A stretch of 64,000 bases of DNA from Lutjanus erythropterus (GCA_020091685.1 CM034597.1:2984646-3048645); one strand, 5' to 3'. Numbered from the stretch's first letter, positions 47,030 through 58,388 are shown. Translations and numbers: made by a program. The notes: a model not told the origin generated them from the sequence alone.

Positions 47030-47150
47030 AATTGTACCATATTTTATATTGAGGTAATCCAAAAGTAATCAGGTAACATTACTATAATACTGTGACTCTT
47101 GGAGAATGTTACTGATTACATTTTTAACAGGTAATTAGTAACTTTTTGTT
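47030..47150 (+). repeat. AAAGTAATC / GGTAATTAGTAACTTT repeat, second copy
   Basis: ACCATATTTTATATTGAGGT and TTTAACAGGTAATTAGTAAC match 35420-35605. It follows the MITE pair in the same order and orientation. Confidence 0.7.
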
Positions 47151-47395
47151 TTGTTTTTTTCGTACATGTCACTTACACAGAGAGTTATTACATTGTAATC
47201 AATCTGGCAGTACACTGGGTGTCTGTGTGGAGTCCAGTCTTCAATGACTGAGTGGTACCAAGCAAACAGGCATGAGTACATCATGTCCCGAATTGTTCCA
47301 GGTGCTGATCCTTCAGATCCTTTAGTTTTGTTAACCACACACTCCACACACACACCTGTAACACTGTAAAAACAGCCTACATGTTCATCACTTAC

Positions 47396-47411
47396 ACATT
47401 ACTGATCCCAT
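47396..47411 (-). CDS. mcf2l2: candidate alternative first coding exon C of mcf2l2
   Basis: On the minus strand an ATG opens MGSVM plus one base, then a strong donor T|GTAAGT. The presumed 5' untranslated exon runs rightwards to roughly 47660. It is GC-richer than its surroundings (for example GCCGCGGGGCTCGG) and ends in a (CAA)n(CAG)n run touching the ATG. The leftover base gives the same phase as candidates A and B, so it can join the exon at 15770 as MGSVM-Y-EIMQQE. It could equally join an unseen intermediate exon. GC content, donor quality and position at the distal 5' end fit a main promoter, but five codons carry little weight. Confidence 0.35.
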
Positions 47412-47699
47412 GCTGCTGCTGTTGTTGTTGTTGTTGTATGAAACTCTGTAATAATCCACACAGACAGGAGGGTCCGAGCCCCGCGGCTACACCAGCATCC
47501 AGTCCAACGTCCACGGCAACATAACACACACACACATGCACAAGTCCAGTGACACTACAGTCCAGTCCTCAGAGCTGTCCGGTGTCCGTCAACACTGTGG
47601 GACAAGCCCTCCTCTTCAGTGTGTAAGAGAGCAAGACAGAGTGAGGAATGTGTGTGTTTTCGTCAGAGTGAGGGGGGGTCTGAGCCTCTCCTGGCAGCC

Positions 47700-50600
47700 T
47701 TGTGACCGGCTGAGCGGCTCAGTTTTTTACCACACTTTACACAAATATTCTCAACAATACACCCGTCAGGCAGCCGGGACTTCCCTTCCCGTCTGCATCC
47801 TTCCCTGTTTACTCCCACCTTTCCTTCCCCCTCCTCCCTCTGCTGTGTCCCCCCTCCTGAAAGACACTTGTCTGTTCTGTTACTTAAGAGAGACAGAAAT
47901 ATAGAATGGTGTGTGACAAAGGTCATGAGGTCACATTTCATCCTACAGCGAATTTCCTCAGAACATCACCTCCACTTGTGGTTTCCTTCACCTTTGCTTC
48001 TTTTTAAGTCATTTCACTCATTTATTTTCCCTTTCTCCTGCTCCATGGAAACAGTCCTCTTTTCCTCTTTCCTTTTTTTCATGTGCCTCTTTATACTTTG
48101 CCAGGATGTATAGTGGAAGCAGCACAACAGAAGCAGCTCCAGTCAGTGTCAACACTGGTCTTTGCAGTGCTCAGAGCCCAGCACACACGTTGGAAGAAAA
48201 TAGAGTTTTATTGGGAAACAAAAAAAAGTTTTGGGTTGCAGGTAGGGATGTGATGATGACCACATTACTGCATTACCACAATACCACAGTCATGTGATGC
48301 CTACCGCTGGGTTGAGCTTATTGCCGTTATGACTGTAAATTTTATTTTGAAGGGTCAAACTAATGATGGGATCAGCACATCTATGCATTAATACATCTAT
48401 GGATCAGACACAAGTGGGAAGCACAATCTCTGATTGGATGACATCTTCAACCCAAGGTATCTTGGGATTGCCTTTGGGCCGCTAGCAGTTTGCTAACAAC
48501 AACAACAACAAAAATGGATAAATAACTACAGAAGACATTGGGTGTTGGATTTATCATGGACTTGGTTTATTCTGTCTCCAAGAAGACACAGCACTTCAAG
48601 ACTGGATTAATAATAACAAATGTCCACAGAAATTAGAACCATCACAAAAAATAATCATAGCCTGTGGGAAAAGGCTGGAAACAAGTAAAACAAAAAAAAG
48701 TTGGAAACGTTGCTATTTGTAATAAATTATGGTGCTTTGCTTTGAGACCAAGTGTTACAACCATCCCTGGTCTCCCCTATTTTATTTTTAATTGGGTCTA
48801 ATTAATTAATTATTTGTATTTTAATGTCAGGAAATTGGAAATCAAGACCACTTGTGAAGTTTTTTTTGACAGAGACAGTGATAGTTGCTAAGCAACCAAG
48901 ATGCATCTCCAAATGTGCAGAAAGTAACAATATAACAGCGACAGTGTCTGTGTGGTCAGTATGACCACCTGTGACTGAAACAGGTCAAAACAATCACTTT
49001 TTTTTCCTTTTGTGTAATTTATATAAAAAACATTTGAAAAAAAAAGCATAAGTCAGGTACCAGCAGCGTTGTATTTTTTTAATTCAACAAAGTTATTGCA
49101 CATATAAATTTGCCGAAGGTCAAACGACCTCCTTGGCTGTTTTATTGTTAAGGAGACCTGAATACCACCGTCATTCCTATGAAAGTTGCTCATCGGTCAC
49201 GTACGCCAGAGAAGTCTCTGTGGGCTTCCTCTGGTTTCTGTGTTTTTTCGCCCGTAAAGCACACACACTTGGTTGTTTGGAGACACAGTGAGAATACACT
49301 TGTTGTTATGTGTGTGTGTGACTACATCCACAGGTGGTTTGAATGATCAGATCTTCACTAAATCTTTGGAGCATTTTCATCTGCCAGCCAAAACATCTGG
49401 AGCTAAATCATAAAGCTTCCACTTGCTCTGGGTAACCGCTCACACAGACTGTGACCAACTTTCTTTCTCCCTTCAAGGTATTTCCATCCTGTTTATGAGG
49501 AGGTGTTTAAATCAGTCCCAGTTGTGCCTTCTTTTGTACCGAGGTGTGGTCCCACAGTCCCAGCTGTCAGGCTGATGTGTGCACGTCTATAGTGTCCACC
49601 CTACCATCCACCAGCCAGAGGAAAGTCCCCCTCCTCCCTCAGCTGTCTCCCCCTCCTCCTTCCACCCCTTCCTCCTCTCCCACAAGCCACTCTGTTGTGA
49701 CCGATGCCACAGAAGTAAACATGCGTCAGAGGCCTGCATGTGAAAATAGAACTATTTCTTCAATAAATCACCACTCGACATGTCTTTGTTGTTCAAGCGG
49801 CATGTAAAGGATGCTGCCTCGCAGGGATTCACACACATACACACACACACACACTCAGATGTTTCCCATCTGATCTTCCCACAGGTCACTGTCTCCAGTT
49901 AATCCTCTTACTGCAGTCTATTTAGAGGCAGTTGTAAGGTTATATATTAGGCCATGCTACTGAAACTACTACACAAATCCAGTCAATACACACACAAATA
50001 TCTCACATCATGAAAATCCATATATATATGGGATCAAACTCACAATTGTGCTTTAGTTCATCAGTCAATATGAGTCTAGACGCAGCTGCTGTTCAGTCAT
50101 TGTGTATTGTGTTTTCTTAACACTGATCATTGATTTTCTCATATTACAGCAATTGCAGGCGGCCTTGACAGCGAGTAAATGTGAGACAGAGTGTTGGCTG
50201 ATTGTCCAAGAATAGCAGCAGAGTCACAAACACAAGAAGAGAAAGTGGAAGACAAAGAAGAGCTCATTCTCGATATGTGTCACAGCTACAAGCCTGACGT
50301 TTAATGATTTTTTTAATAAAAAATGAATCAACTGTAACTCATCATAAGTCCCATATTGTGTTTTTACTTTTCCATTTGTGTATAGATTAAAACTACTACT
50401 ATTAAGGGCTTTTATATAGTTATTGTGTATGGTTGGCCTCTCACTGGACAGATAGCCAATCGTACTTAAGGATAATGGGTTCCCACAATACGCATGTTTC
50501 CAATGGATAGTTGGGTTTAGAAGACGTGGAAAACTGAGTCAAATGATGAGTGCATGAATCCGAGGATAGACCCCAGGATAACAGAGTATGATATGATACA

Positions 50601-50999
50601 GCCTGAACCAGCTTGTGCAGTTAGAAAGCAGTCTCTTTATCTATCTGTCCTAACTGTTTACTGTCATCATCAGCTACAGGGAGGAGGCTTTATTGCATCA
50701 TGGATTACATCATTACGAGTCTTGGCCACCTCACTGGGAATGACCTTCTGCTGTTGGAACAAGTAAAACAGCACATAGTTAAAGCAGTCCTGACATTTAA
50801 AGTCTGTTCAAAGGGACTTTTTCTTCTAAATGCAGTAAACATGTTAGAAAATAGTTGCAGAAAACACATGAAAAGAGGGAAACTATGTAGTACTGAGTTG
50901 CGTGTGAATTTTTGGGCAGAAACATGGCTCTGTGAAATGCGGGAAGTGCCATGGTCCCCCAAGACAATACAAGCCCCACAAACCAATACACGAATGACA
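47700..50999. other. sequence upstream of the candidate distal first exon
   Basis: I see no convincing host exon here. Open frames are short and overlap low-complexity runs: T-rich at 48000-48090, pyrimidine-rich at 49630-49680, and a CA run at about 49832-49853. No promoter or repeat is nameable. Confidence 0.4.
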
Positions 51000-51231
51000 C
51001 CAGTTACAAACGTCCCTTCAGTGACTCTCTCAGTCCAAATCAGCCCAGCAGTTCACTTCAGCTCACTTCAGTTCCAACAACTCACCACAGAAGAATAAGA
51101 ACTACCATCCTGTGACCGTCCTCTGGCTCTGGTGGCTCAAACATGTCTGGACAAGTCCAATAAAGCTGTTAGATGGAGTGTCCATGTTTCAGGTAATTTT
51201 CAAGTTGTAGTGGTGTTTGACATTGAGACAA
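51000..51231 (+). repeat. dispersed repeat, inverse of 20830-21058
   Basis: CAGTTACAAACGTCCCTTCA to AGTGGTGTTTGACATTGAGA matches 20830-21058 in reverse complement over about 230 bases. Confidence 0.8.
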
Positions 51232-51246
51232 TTTGGCGTTTGAAAG

Positions 51247-51423
51247 CAACTGATTTTAGTCATTATAGATCCTACTTGCAGCCTCTAGTGGACAGTTAAG
51301 AAGAGTGAGAAGTCAGCTGTCAATGGTCGTATAAAATAGAGCAGTCAGAAAATGGAATTACTGTCTCACAGTTGTTTGTCTCCACCAACCAGTCAAGTTA
51401 CAGTTTACATGTCATGTCTGTCA
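51247..51423 (+). repeat. 177-bp repeat, copy 1
   Basis: CAACTGATTTTAGTCATTAT through AGTCAGCTGTCAATGGTCGT to CAAGTTACAGTTTACATG is nearly identical to 53217-53393, with about ten differences by eye. This is the highest-identity non-tandem repeat pair in the window apart from the assembly-gap edges. Confidence 0.9.
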
Positions 51424-52318
51424 AAGTCAACAGAACTGGAATCACAATAACAGTAGGTCAGTTTTTATACATGTAGTTTTAATATGAATAAACATAATGC
51501 TAATCGTTTTGTTGTCTTTATTCTGTTTTATTTTTATTATCTTTGTCTTCATCAATTGAAAATCACTGCATTGCCTGGAGACTACCCCACCCTTAATGAA
51601 AGCAACACAGGAACAGGATAGGATGGGAGTCAGTTTTCTGGGACTTGGACAGGAGTACTTTTACAGGAATGGGATAGGATAGGAGTAAAAGTCCACTCCC
51701 ATGTCACATTTTAATGAGCTCATCAGTGAGTAGTGACTCACTGAATTCTGTTTCTGTTTCTGCATGTTATCTTCAACATGTTGAATAATTGATGAGCAGA
51801 CTGTTGCCAGCAGTCCCTCAGCTAAAAGGAACAGCTGTTATTCTGTTCAATAAGCTGCTTTTATGATATCTTCATCCAAAACACTTCAGACAAACCTTCT
51901 GATGCTTACAGGCTGGCCTCAAGCAACACAGACAACAACAGAGTGCCTGAAATGAACCAGAAGAAAACTTCTTCAGTCGTCTAATGCTCAGCACCTTTAA
52001 TCTTTGAAGAGTTATTTTTATTGGTTTATTGTATCCTAGAATGTGTCAGTGTCACTTGTGCTCATTAGAGTGACATTTTGGCTACTTATAGTGTTTTCAT
52101 GCACATTTACAAGAATTTAGTTTATTGTATTCCTTCATTAGAACACCAATTCTGTTAAACACAGAACAACAGATGGCGAAGCACCTACTGCAATGTCACC
52201 ACAACTGCCAGATGCAACCTGCTGAGAATTGCAGCATTCCACCAACATTAACATGACCATACATCATTCCAAGCTGAAACAAGATTTCAAACTGAAGCAG
52301 TTGTTGATCACTTGTGGC
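51424..52318. other. intergenic or intronic sequence
   Basis: No gene seen. A (GGAATGGGATAGGATAGGA)-like pair lies near 51612-51683. Confidence 0.4.
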
Positions 52319-53216
52319 CAGGGATGTAACGATACATTCAACGCGCGCTACTATACAATTTCCGATACTGGCTTCACGATACGATTTTCTCACCATTTTT
52401 TTTAACAGAATGAGCTTACAGACAAATTATGACTGAAAAATATTCCTGTAATTATTTCTCAGACAAAAAACACAACATAACTGAGGTAGGGTGTAGCTGC
52501 AAAACACAAACTATGCAATTAATGTATATTTATTTTAAAATATATGTTTAAATATATGTAAACTACAACATATATTTTCTCTTATCTTTAACAAATTAAA
52601 GAGAACCCCTTTTAATTTAGTTTTTTTTTTCCATCTCTGAGGTAGAGTAAACTGCAAAACAACCCATATGTCCTCTTCTTGAAAGTGCAACCGAAATTAT
52701 ATTATTATATTATGTGTAAATAGTTTATTTTACATGAAAGCTTGCAAAAAGTAATACAATAAATGAACCACAAATGTCATGCAGATATGTAACTGGTTAT
52801 GTTTTACACTGAAGCACCTTCAAAATGTGTTGTATTTTATAATTCATTATTATCATTATTCATTATTCATTATTATGCAGCTCCGCTGGCTGAGGAGTGG
52901 GGGAGAGAGATGGTACGGTGGAGAGGAACTGATCCAGCCACCTCAACAGAGCTGTTACACGTGCTCCTCCTCTCCTCTTCCTCCTCATCCTCATCTCCTC
53001 CTCCCATCGTCACTCCTCCATCCTGCTAACACTACTGTGGGTGTAGGAAACAGAATTTGAAAGTGTTTCTGAAGTTTGAAGTGCACAAAATTACACACGG
53101 TATATCCAACCAGCTCTGTCAGAAGCACACATACCTTTTTGTCTCTGGGTCAGGGAGGTCTTGTAAGATTACACGCTCTGCTCTTTAAAAATGGCATCAC
53201 GATTCACTTTTCATCT
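52319..53216. mobile_element. hAT-like non-autonomous element, left end only
   Basis: CAGGGATGTAACGATACATT and CGATACTGGCTTCACGATAC are typical of the left end of a small hAT-type family. The right end is not recognisable. The stretch up to 53216 contains a purine/pyrimidine-rich run (TCCTCCTC at 52970-53020) and no gene. Confidence 0.4.
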
Positions 53217-53393
53217 CAACTGATTTTAGTCATCATAGATCCTACTTGCGGCCCCTAGTGAACAGTTAAGAAGAGTGAGAAGTCAGCTGTCAATGGTCGT
53301 ATAAAAACAGAGCAGTCAGAAAATAGAATTACTGTCTCACAGTTGTTTGTCTCCATCAACCAGTCAAGTTACAGTTTACATCCATGTCTGTCC
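53217..53393 (+). repeat. 177-bp repeat, copy 2
   Basis: Partner of 51247-51423. It continues to the right with ATCCATGTCTGTCCACACTC, where the first copy has diverged. Confidence 0.9.
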
Positions 53394-53589
53394 ACACTCA
53401 TATAATGTCTGTAGTGAAGACTGAAGGAATTTAATATGGAACTTTTTACAGAGGAGGACAGAGGACTGATAGAGAGCTGAACATTATGATGTCACAGTGA
53501 AGTTGAACTTTGACCTTTTGGATACAAAATATCATCACCTCATTATTTTATCCTAATAGATATTTGTGTGTAATTTTGTCATAATTAGC

Positions 53590-53775
53590 ATATGGACTCT
53601 TGAGTTATGGCCAAAAATGTGTTTGTGAGGTCACCGTGACCTTTGACCTTTGACCAACACAATCTAATCAGTTCATCTTTGAGTGCAAGTGGACATTTGT
53701 GTGAGTTCCCTCAAGGTGTTCTTGAGATATCGCATTCACAAGAACAGAATGACCTGACAACATAATGCCTTTTGT
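53590..53775 (-). repeat. inverse copy of the nuclear-receptor-site repeat
   Basis: The reverse complement of TTCTTGAGATATCGCATTCA, ACATAATGCC and TGACCTTTGACCTTTGACC corresponds to the blocks at 42220-42560. A GGTCA-N3-TGACC palindrome lies at 53629-53641, and TGACCT direct repeats with one-base spacing run to 53655. Confidence 0.7.
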
Positions 53776-54458
53776 CATAGAAACATAAATGCACAGTAGT
53801 CATAAAAAAGATTTTTCAAGTTTCTCAAAAATTGTGAATCATAGACGTCCTTCAGTATACAGTCATGAATGTGCACAAGAGAAATCAGGCTGATTGGTCC
53901 AGTAGTATTTGAGATTAGCTGCAGAGAAGCTGTAGGTCCAGTGATCACACACAGACACACCCACTCACTCACACACACAGAAGTGATTACATGTTGCCCT
54001 CCAGGCTTACAGCTGGTGGGGATAATTATAAGTATGGCATACTGAGCTACTCTTCTGGGCAGAAAAAAATGTATTTAATTCTACATATCTCAGTATTATC
54101 CTCTCTTTCTTGATTGATCTAAATGAGCTCCTTTTTGACACATTCTCAGCTTGACGGGTAAAAGTAAAAAGTGAAAAGAAAGTCATTCTCTACTTTAAAA
54201 AAAAACATCATTTGTCATTCTTTCCACATCTGCAGCCCGCTGAATCTGCAGTACAGAGTATAATGAAAGCACTATGAATAGCTCCAATAGGTCCACAGAT
54301 TCTTATTAAGCAAACTAGAACAACATCAGCAGTGGGGAAGTGATTCATTGTGGTCAGTTCAGTCACACATCACACACACTCAGGAACGCATACCATAAAG
54401 CACAGGGTCACTGGGTTCAACGTATGGTAAAAGCAGAGGGAAATGGGGCTAACTCACT

Positions 54459-54459
<1 letters not shown>
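53776..54459. other. intergenic or intronic sequence
   Basis: No gene or nameable repeat seen. Confidence 0.4.

Positions 54460-54521
<62 letters not shown>
54460..54521 (+). repeat. (AC)n microsatellite
   Basis: About 31 uninterrupted AC units, the longest pure dinucleotide run in the window. Confidence 0.97.
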
Positions 54522-54522
<1 letters not shown>

Positions 54523-55125
54523 CTGTCTCAGGCTGTGCCATTTTCAATTTCTGGCAATGTTACCTACAATCTCTTCTTAGATATGTTTTGTTCAACTATA
54601 TTTTAACTATTTATCAGATATTGAAACTTGTTTATTAAAGATTTTGATACAATAGTTTCATTGATACAACAATATGTATTATTTAATTTGTCCCAGGGGA
54701 TCAAGATCAGGAAGAAAACACAAACACAGCCACTGCAACATTATATCTGCACAATATTTTGTGCTTCATCACTGTGTTGTAGGAAGTGGTGCTTTTTTCA
54801 AAAAGTTTGCCAGTTTACCACGGGAGACTAATTCCAACCCAACTGACAGTCAACAGTTCTTTAACTGTCACCACAGCCTTTCTCTAACTTTTACCAAGTA
54901 TTTTTTGTGTGTAAACTAAACCTTTCTCTACGTGGTGGTAGATTAGATCATTATAAAATGGACTGTTTTTGTCGTGTCTGGAAGCCACTGATGTTAATAC
55001 GGGACAAACAACTTATATTCTCATTTAGTTTGGGGGACTTTGGCAGTAAAGTATATGTATACTTTCTGCTCTCTCACATAGCCACAATGGTCTGAGGCAG
55101 ATTGTGTGATCTGTCCCTGTCTGCT
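54522..55125. other. intergenic or intronic sequence
   Basis: I see no exon with splice sites, no RNA gene and no nameable repeat here. Confidence 0.4.
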
Positions 55126-55800
55126 AACCTGACACAACACATAGTTTGCTGCACAGAACCATCTGGGAAGTTGTCCTTAGAAACTGTTTTGAAAAGAGCA
55201 GGTACTTTCAAAAAAGAAAAAAAAAAACACTTGGCAGGTGATTGGATGAACCATCACGTCTAACACGGGCTAACTTCAACCAATCAGATCAACACTTCCA
55301 TGGACTCTTCCTGCTGTCGTCACACCTAAAACTTCACCCGTAGCGGCAGTGGCCCAAAAAGTGGGTATGCACTATACGCGGTGCATAGGGGCGCCACGCT
55401 AGACGGGGCGCCAAAGCGATGGGGGAAAAATTATGTCGAGTCGGCATTTTCTGTATTTAACAGCTGTTTATGCACGTGTAAATGATATGATCAATAACAG
55501 AGGGGCATGTCACTAATTAGGCGCCCCTCCACTCCCCTCCTCTCGCCCCCCTCCCACACACACTATAGGCGTTCCATTGCGCGCCCCCTCGAGCACACGG
55601 CCCCTGTAATGTGTCTGCATACCCCTCAGAAAGTAGGTAGTTGCGCCCCTGCGTAGCGGCCAGTAGTCCCTCCTAGGATGCTGATTGGCTGCACCACTTT
55701 TGGTACAGACTTAAATGGATAACTTGGAGCCTCACAAGATGATTCTTGTGTGATCTCAAGAATCCTGCTGCCTCGCAAGGTAACATGTCTGCAAGGGTCA
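55126..55800 (+). repeat. dispersed repeat B, copy 3, split by a MITE
   Basis: AACCTGACACAACACATAGT, AGAACCATCTGGGAAGTTGT and AACCAATCAGATCAACACTT lie to the left, and GCCAGTAGTCCCTCCTAGGA and GATTCTTGTGTGATCTCAAG to the right of an inserted 305-base element. Removing the insert restores the block order of copy 2 at 44030-44560. Confidence 0.75.
55347..55651. mobile_element. 305-bp hAT-type MITE with 8-bp target duplication
   Basis: The element begins CAGTGGCCCAA. The reverse complement of its end begins CAGGGGCGCAA, giving short inverted repeats. It is flanked by identical CGTAGCGG at 55339-55346 and 55652-55659, the 8-bp duplication expected of hAT transposition. It is GC-rich (about 55 percent by eye) against an AT-rich background and contains AGGGGCGCCACGCTAG and GGCGCCCCTCC blocks. 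Non-coding. The perfect duplication suggests a fairly young insertion into the older repeat B. Confidence 0.88.
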
Positions 55801-56600
55801 GCACAAACTGTGTGAGCAGCCAATACACAGCTTCACACCCGTGCAGACACCCAGTGTAGTCAAAATACAAACCAGTGTGCATCTGCAGTCTGCACCTGTG
55901 TCTGCCCTGCTTCCTTCAGCCATCAGTCCGTCATGTTTCGTCAACACTAAGTGGGCCACCAGCTCACTTGACCCCGCCTTACTTGATCTGCTCAGGATTA
56001 GTAAATGTGTGCAGTGAGAAAATGAGGCCAGACTGCGAAAGTATCAAAGTTCTCTTGTGGCCCAGTGGATCAATTCCATTGTTCAGCTGTGTTGTTGTGT
56101 GCAGAGCTGGCCTCAGGCCAGCTGACAGAAAGAAAGACAAACGCTTTCCAAAGGATATGGCAACCCACCCCTCTCCACCACCACCACCACCCCAATGTCA
56201 GAGACAGGAAGAGGAAGCAGAGAGAATGCAGCTCTGACGTCATGACAACAAAGGTTGGTTGCTGGTAGGTGGGCCCTCTGGGTAATACCACATACCCCGG
56301 GCAGTGATCAGAGGGGATCTCTGTGGATTACAGTAGCTGATGATGGTGAGAAAATCCTCCTTATTGTTATTTTCTAACTTGGCCAAATTCACTGAATTCT
56401 GAGATCTTCCATGCTGAGACACTGTGTCATGTGAAGCGTCTGCCAAAAAATATAAAGATAATAATTTATTAATAATAATAATGACAATTAATAATTTGGA
56501 AATGTAATTGTTAATAGAAAGGTTTTTGTTGAAATTTCTGATTATTTATTTGCTTTATTGCTGAGAGTGAGATGAGAACATTTATATCAATCTCATGTCT
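55801..56600. other. intergenic or intronic sequence
   Basis: On the minus strand there is an acceptor-like TTTTTTGGCAG followed by an open stretch at 56429-56345 (ASHDTVSQHGRSQ...LENNNKEDFLTII). No good donor follows and I do not recognise the peptide, so it is not called as an exon. Nothing else nameable. Confidence 0.35.
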
Positions 56601-56900
56601 ACCTTAAGTAGCAAAGCTGGGGTCCTGATGTTAGCTTAGCTTAGCATAAAGAATGGAAGCAAAGAGGAAACAGCTAGCCTGGCTGGCAAAGTTAACAAAA
56701 ACATAATACAGCTACAACATTTCCAAAGCTCACTAACATGTTGGAGGCTTGTTTAATCTCTGTACAAATTTAAATGTAAAGACTACAGTTTGTGCTTTTC
56801 ACTGGAATTACTTACTGGAGCTATTTTTTGGCAAACAACTTCCAGAAGTCTTGTCAGCACAGTGAAGTTTCCAGGTTTAATACCATCGTGTTACTACGGA
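56600..56900. repeat. GCTTAGCATAAAGA-type dispersed repeat
   Basis: GTTAGCTTAGCTTAGCATAA, AACAGCTAGCCTGGCTGGCA, AAAGCTCACTAACATGTTGG and TTAATCTCTGTACAAATTTA appear in the order of a very common fish short element. No ends with a target duplication were found. Confidence 0.6.
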
Positions 56901-57329
56901 GACCAAAACCAGTACTCACCAACCATGTCCAGCAACTTGTGCTATTACCACTGAAATAGGTAAACAACTGGTTGTCTAGTTATTTTGGTGAATCCCTGAC
57001 CTTTCATGTAACAGGCCGAAATTAGTCTGACTCACCGGATACACACTGTGGGTATAAGTCATTGGTCGATTGTTTCAAGCGGCATCGTGGCGTCTGCTTT
57101 CTGTGTTTTCAAAGTCCCCAAGAAATAGGAACAACCTCTGAGCTGCAACTTACACATTGAAAAAAAGAGGCATCTTGTACAGTTACGCTGCAGGATGTTT
57201 TACTTTGGAAATCGATTTACATAAGTATACATGGCCTATGCATGACTTATAATATAAGATTAATTCCTGAACATGTTTCATGATCAGCAGATGGATTTAT
57301 TAGTAATTATGATGCTAAAATCACATAAA

Positions 57330-57500
57330 ATCCTGTGGTTGGTTTGTTTGCTTTCACACCACAAACTGTATCATAGTCCTCTTGAAGTGGACTGAGTTCC
57401 ACCGTTTTAAGTCTCAGTCTGGTTGTTTGGTCCACACCAGGGTCCAATTAACAGCTTTCACACCAGCCTAAATAAGCCATACTAGCCAAGCATACACGCC
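57330..57500. repeat. GGTTTGTTTGCTTTCACACC repeat
   Basis: GGTTTGTTTGCTTTCACACC, GTTTGGTCCACACCAGGGTC and CAGCTTTCACACCAGCCTAA are typical of a small fish DNA repeat. Ends not defined. Confidence 0.45.
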
Positions 57501-57872
57501 GCAGTCCATTTTAACCAAAACCAAATGTGTTAGGTGAGTTAGCATCCTTAAAATCACACTGAAACAAATTTCTATATCTTAGTGTGATGTATTTTTGAGT
57601 GGAATATCCAAACACACCTCTGACTTTGTGCAGTGAAACTCCAGATTCAAGGATAATTCTCTGTGGGTTGGTCACGAGGAGCACCTTTCACATTACACAT
57701 AGTCATTTGACCATAAGTTTGGTCTGTGGCAAGGTGTCCCTGAGTACGCTGATGCTCCCCAGAGAGCAAACCAGTTCCAAAAAGTCAATTTTGCACACAT
57801 GATACCTCATTATATGATCAGGCAGATTGACATCAAATTTGCCCATTTATTCTCTGAGCAGAATGATTCATA

Positions 57873-58134
57873 AGGCTGGGTATTGATTACAAAATAACGA
57901 TACCAGTACCAAAACCAGTACTCTTATAGTGATACTGATAGCAATGAAGTACTTTATTTGATACCTTTTTTTGAAGGGTCTTATTTATGAAGGAAGCTTG
58001 TGGTGATTTGCTGCAAGCAAAATCATATAAACAGGCTTTTTTTCTAGATCTGGGTACCAAAAGGATTGAATGCAGGTATTGATTTACTGGAAAGGTTTCA
58101 ATACTAAAAGGTATTGAGTACCAATACTCAGGCA
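57873..58134 (+). repeat. GGTATTGATT...AGTACCAATAC repeat split by the hAT insertion
   Basis: It runs from AGGCTGGGTATTGATTACAA to GTATTGAGTACCAATACTCA and resumes as GGCATAATGACCC after 61358. It is related to 45595-45715. Its last 8 bases before the hAT (CTCAGGCA, 58127-58134) are the left target duplication. Confidence 0.65.
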
Positions 58135-58342
58135 CAGTGTGCGAAATACGGGGGGGTCCAACGCCCCCGATTAACCCATGAGCCTCAAAAGCTAAATTTG
58201 AAGGGGGTCTCAAATTTTGTCAAAAGAAATATTTCATTGTCACTAATGGTCACTAAAATGTTTTTAAGTTCACCATGTCCAGTATTCAGAATTCCAAAAA
58301 AAAAATATTCACAAATATTTTTTGCCAAACGGAGCCAGCATA

Positions 58343-58388
58343 CGTGTATGCAAATTAGCCACATGCGTGTATGCAAATTAGCCACATG
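58343..58388 (+). promoter_or_regulatory. 23-bp perfect tandem duplication with two octamer motifs
   Basis: The unit, running from CGTGTATGC to GCCACATG, is present twice back to back at 58343-58365 and 58366-58388. Each copy contains ATGCAAAT (58348-58355 and 58371-58378), the POU/Oct consensus. It lies 54-99 bases upstream of the transposase ATG, where a promoter would be expected. Confidence 0.6.

Noticed and set aside
56345-56429. Possible exon with acceptor TTTTTTGGCAG and a KEDFLTII-like peptide
   Set aside because: The acceptor is good, but no acceptable donor follows and neither neighbours nor peptide suggest a gene. Comparison with other fish could rescue it.
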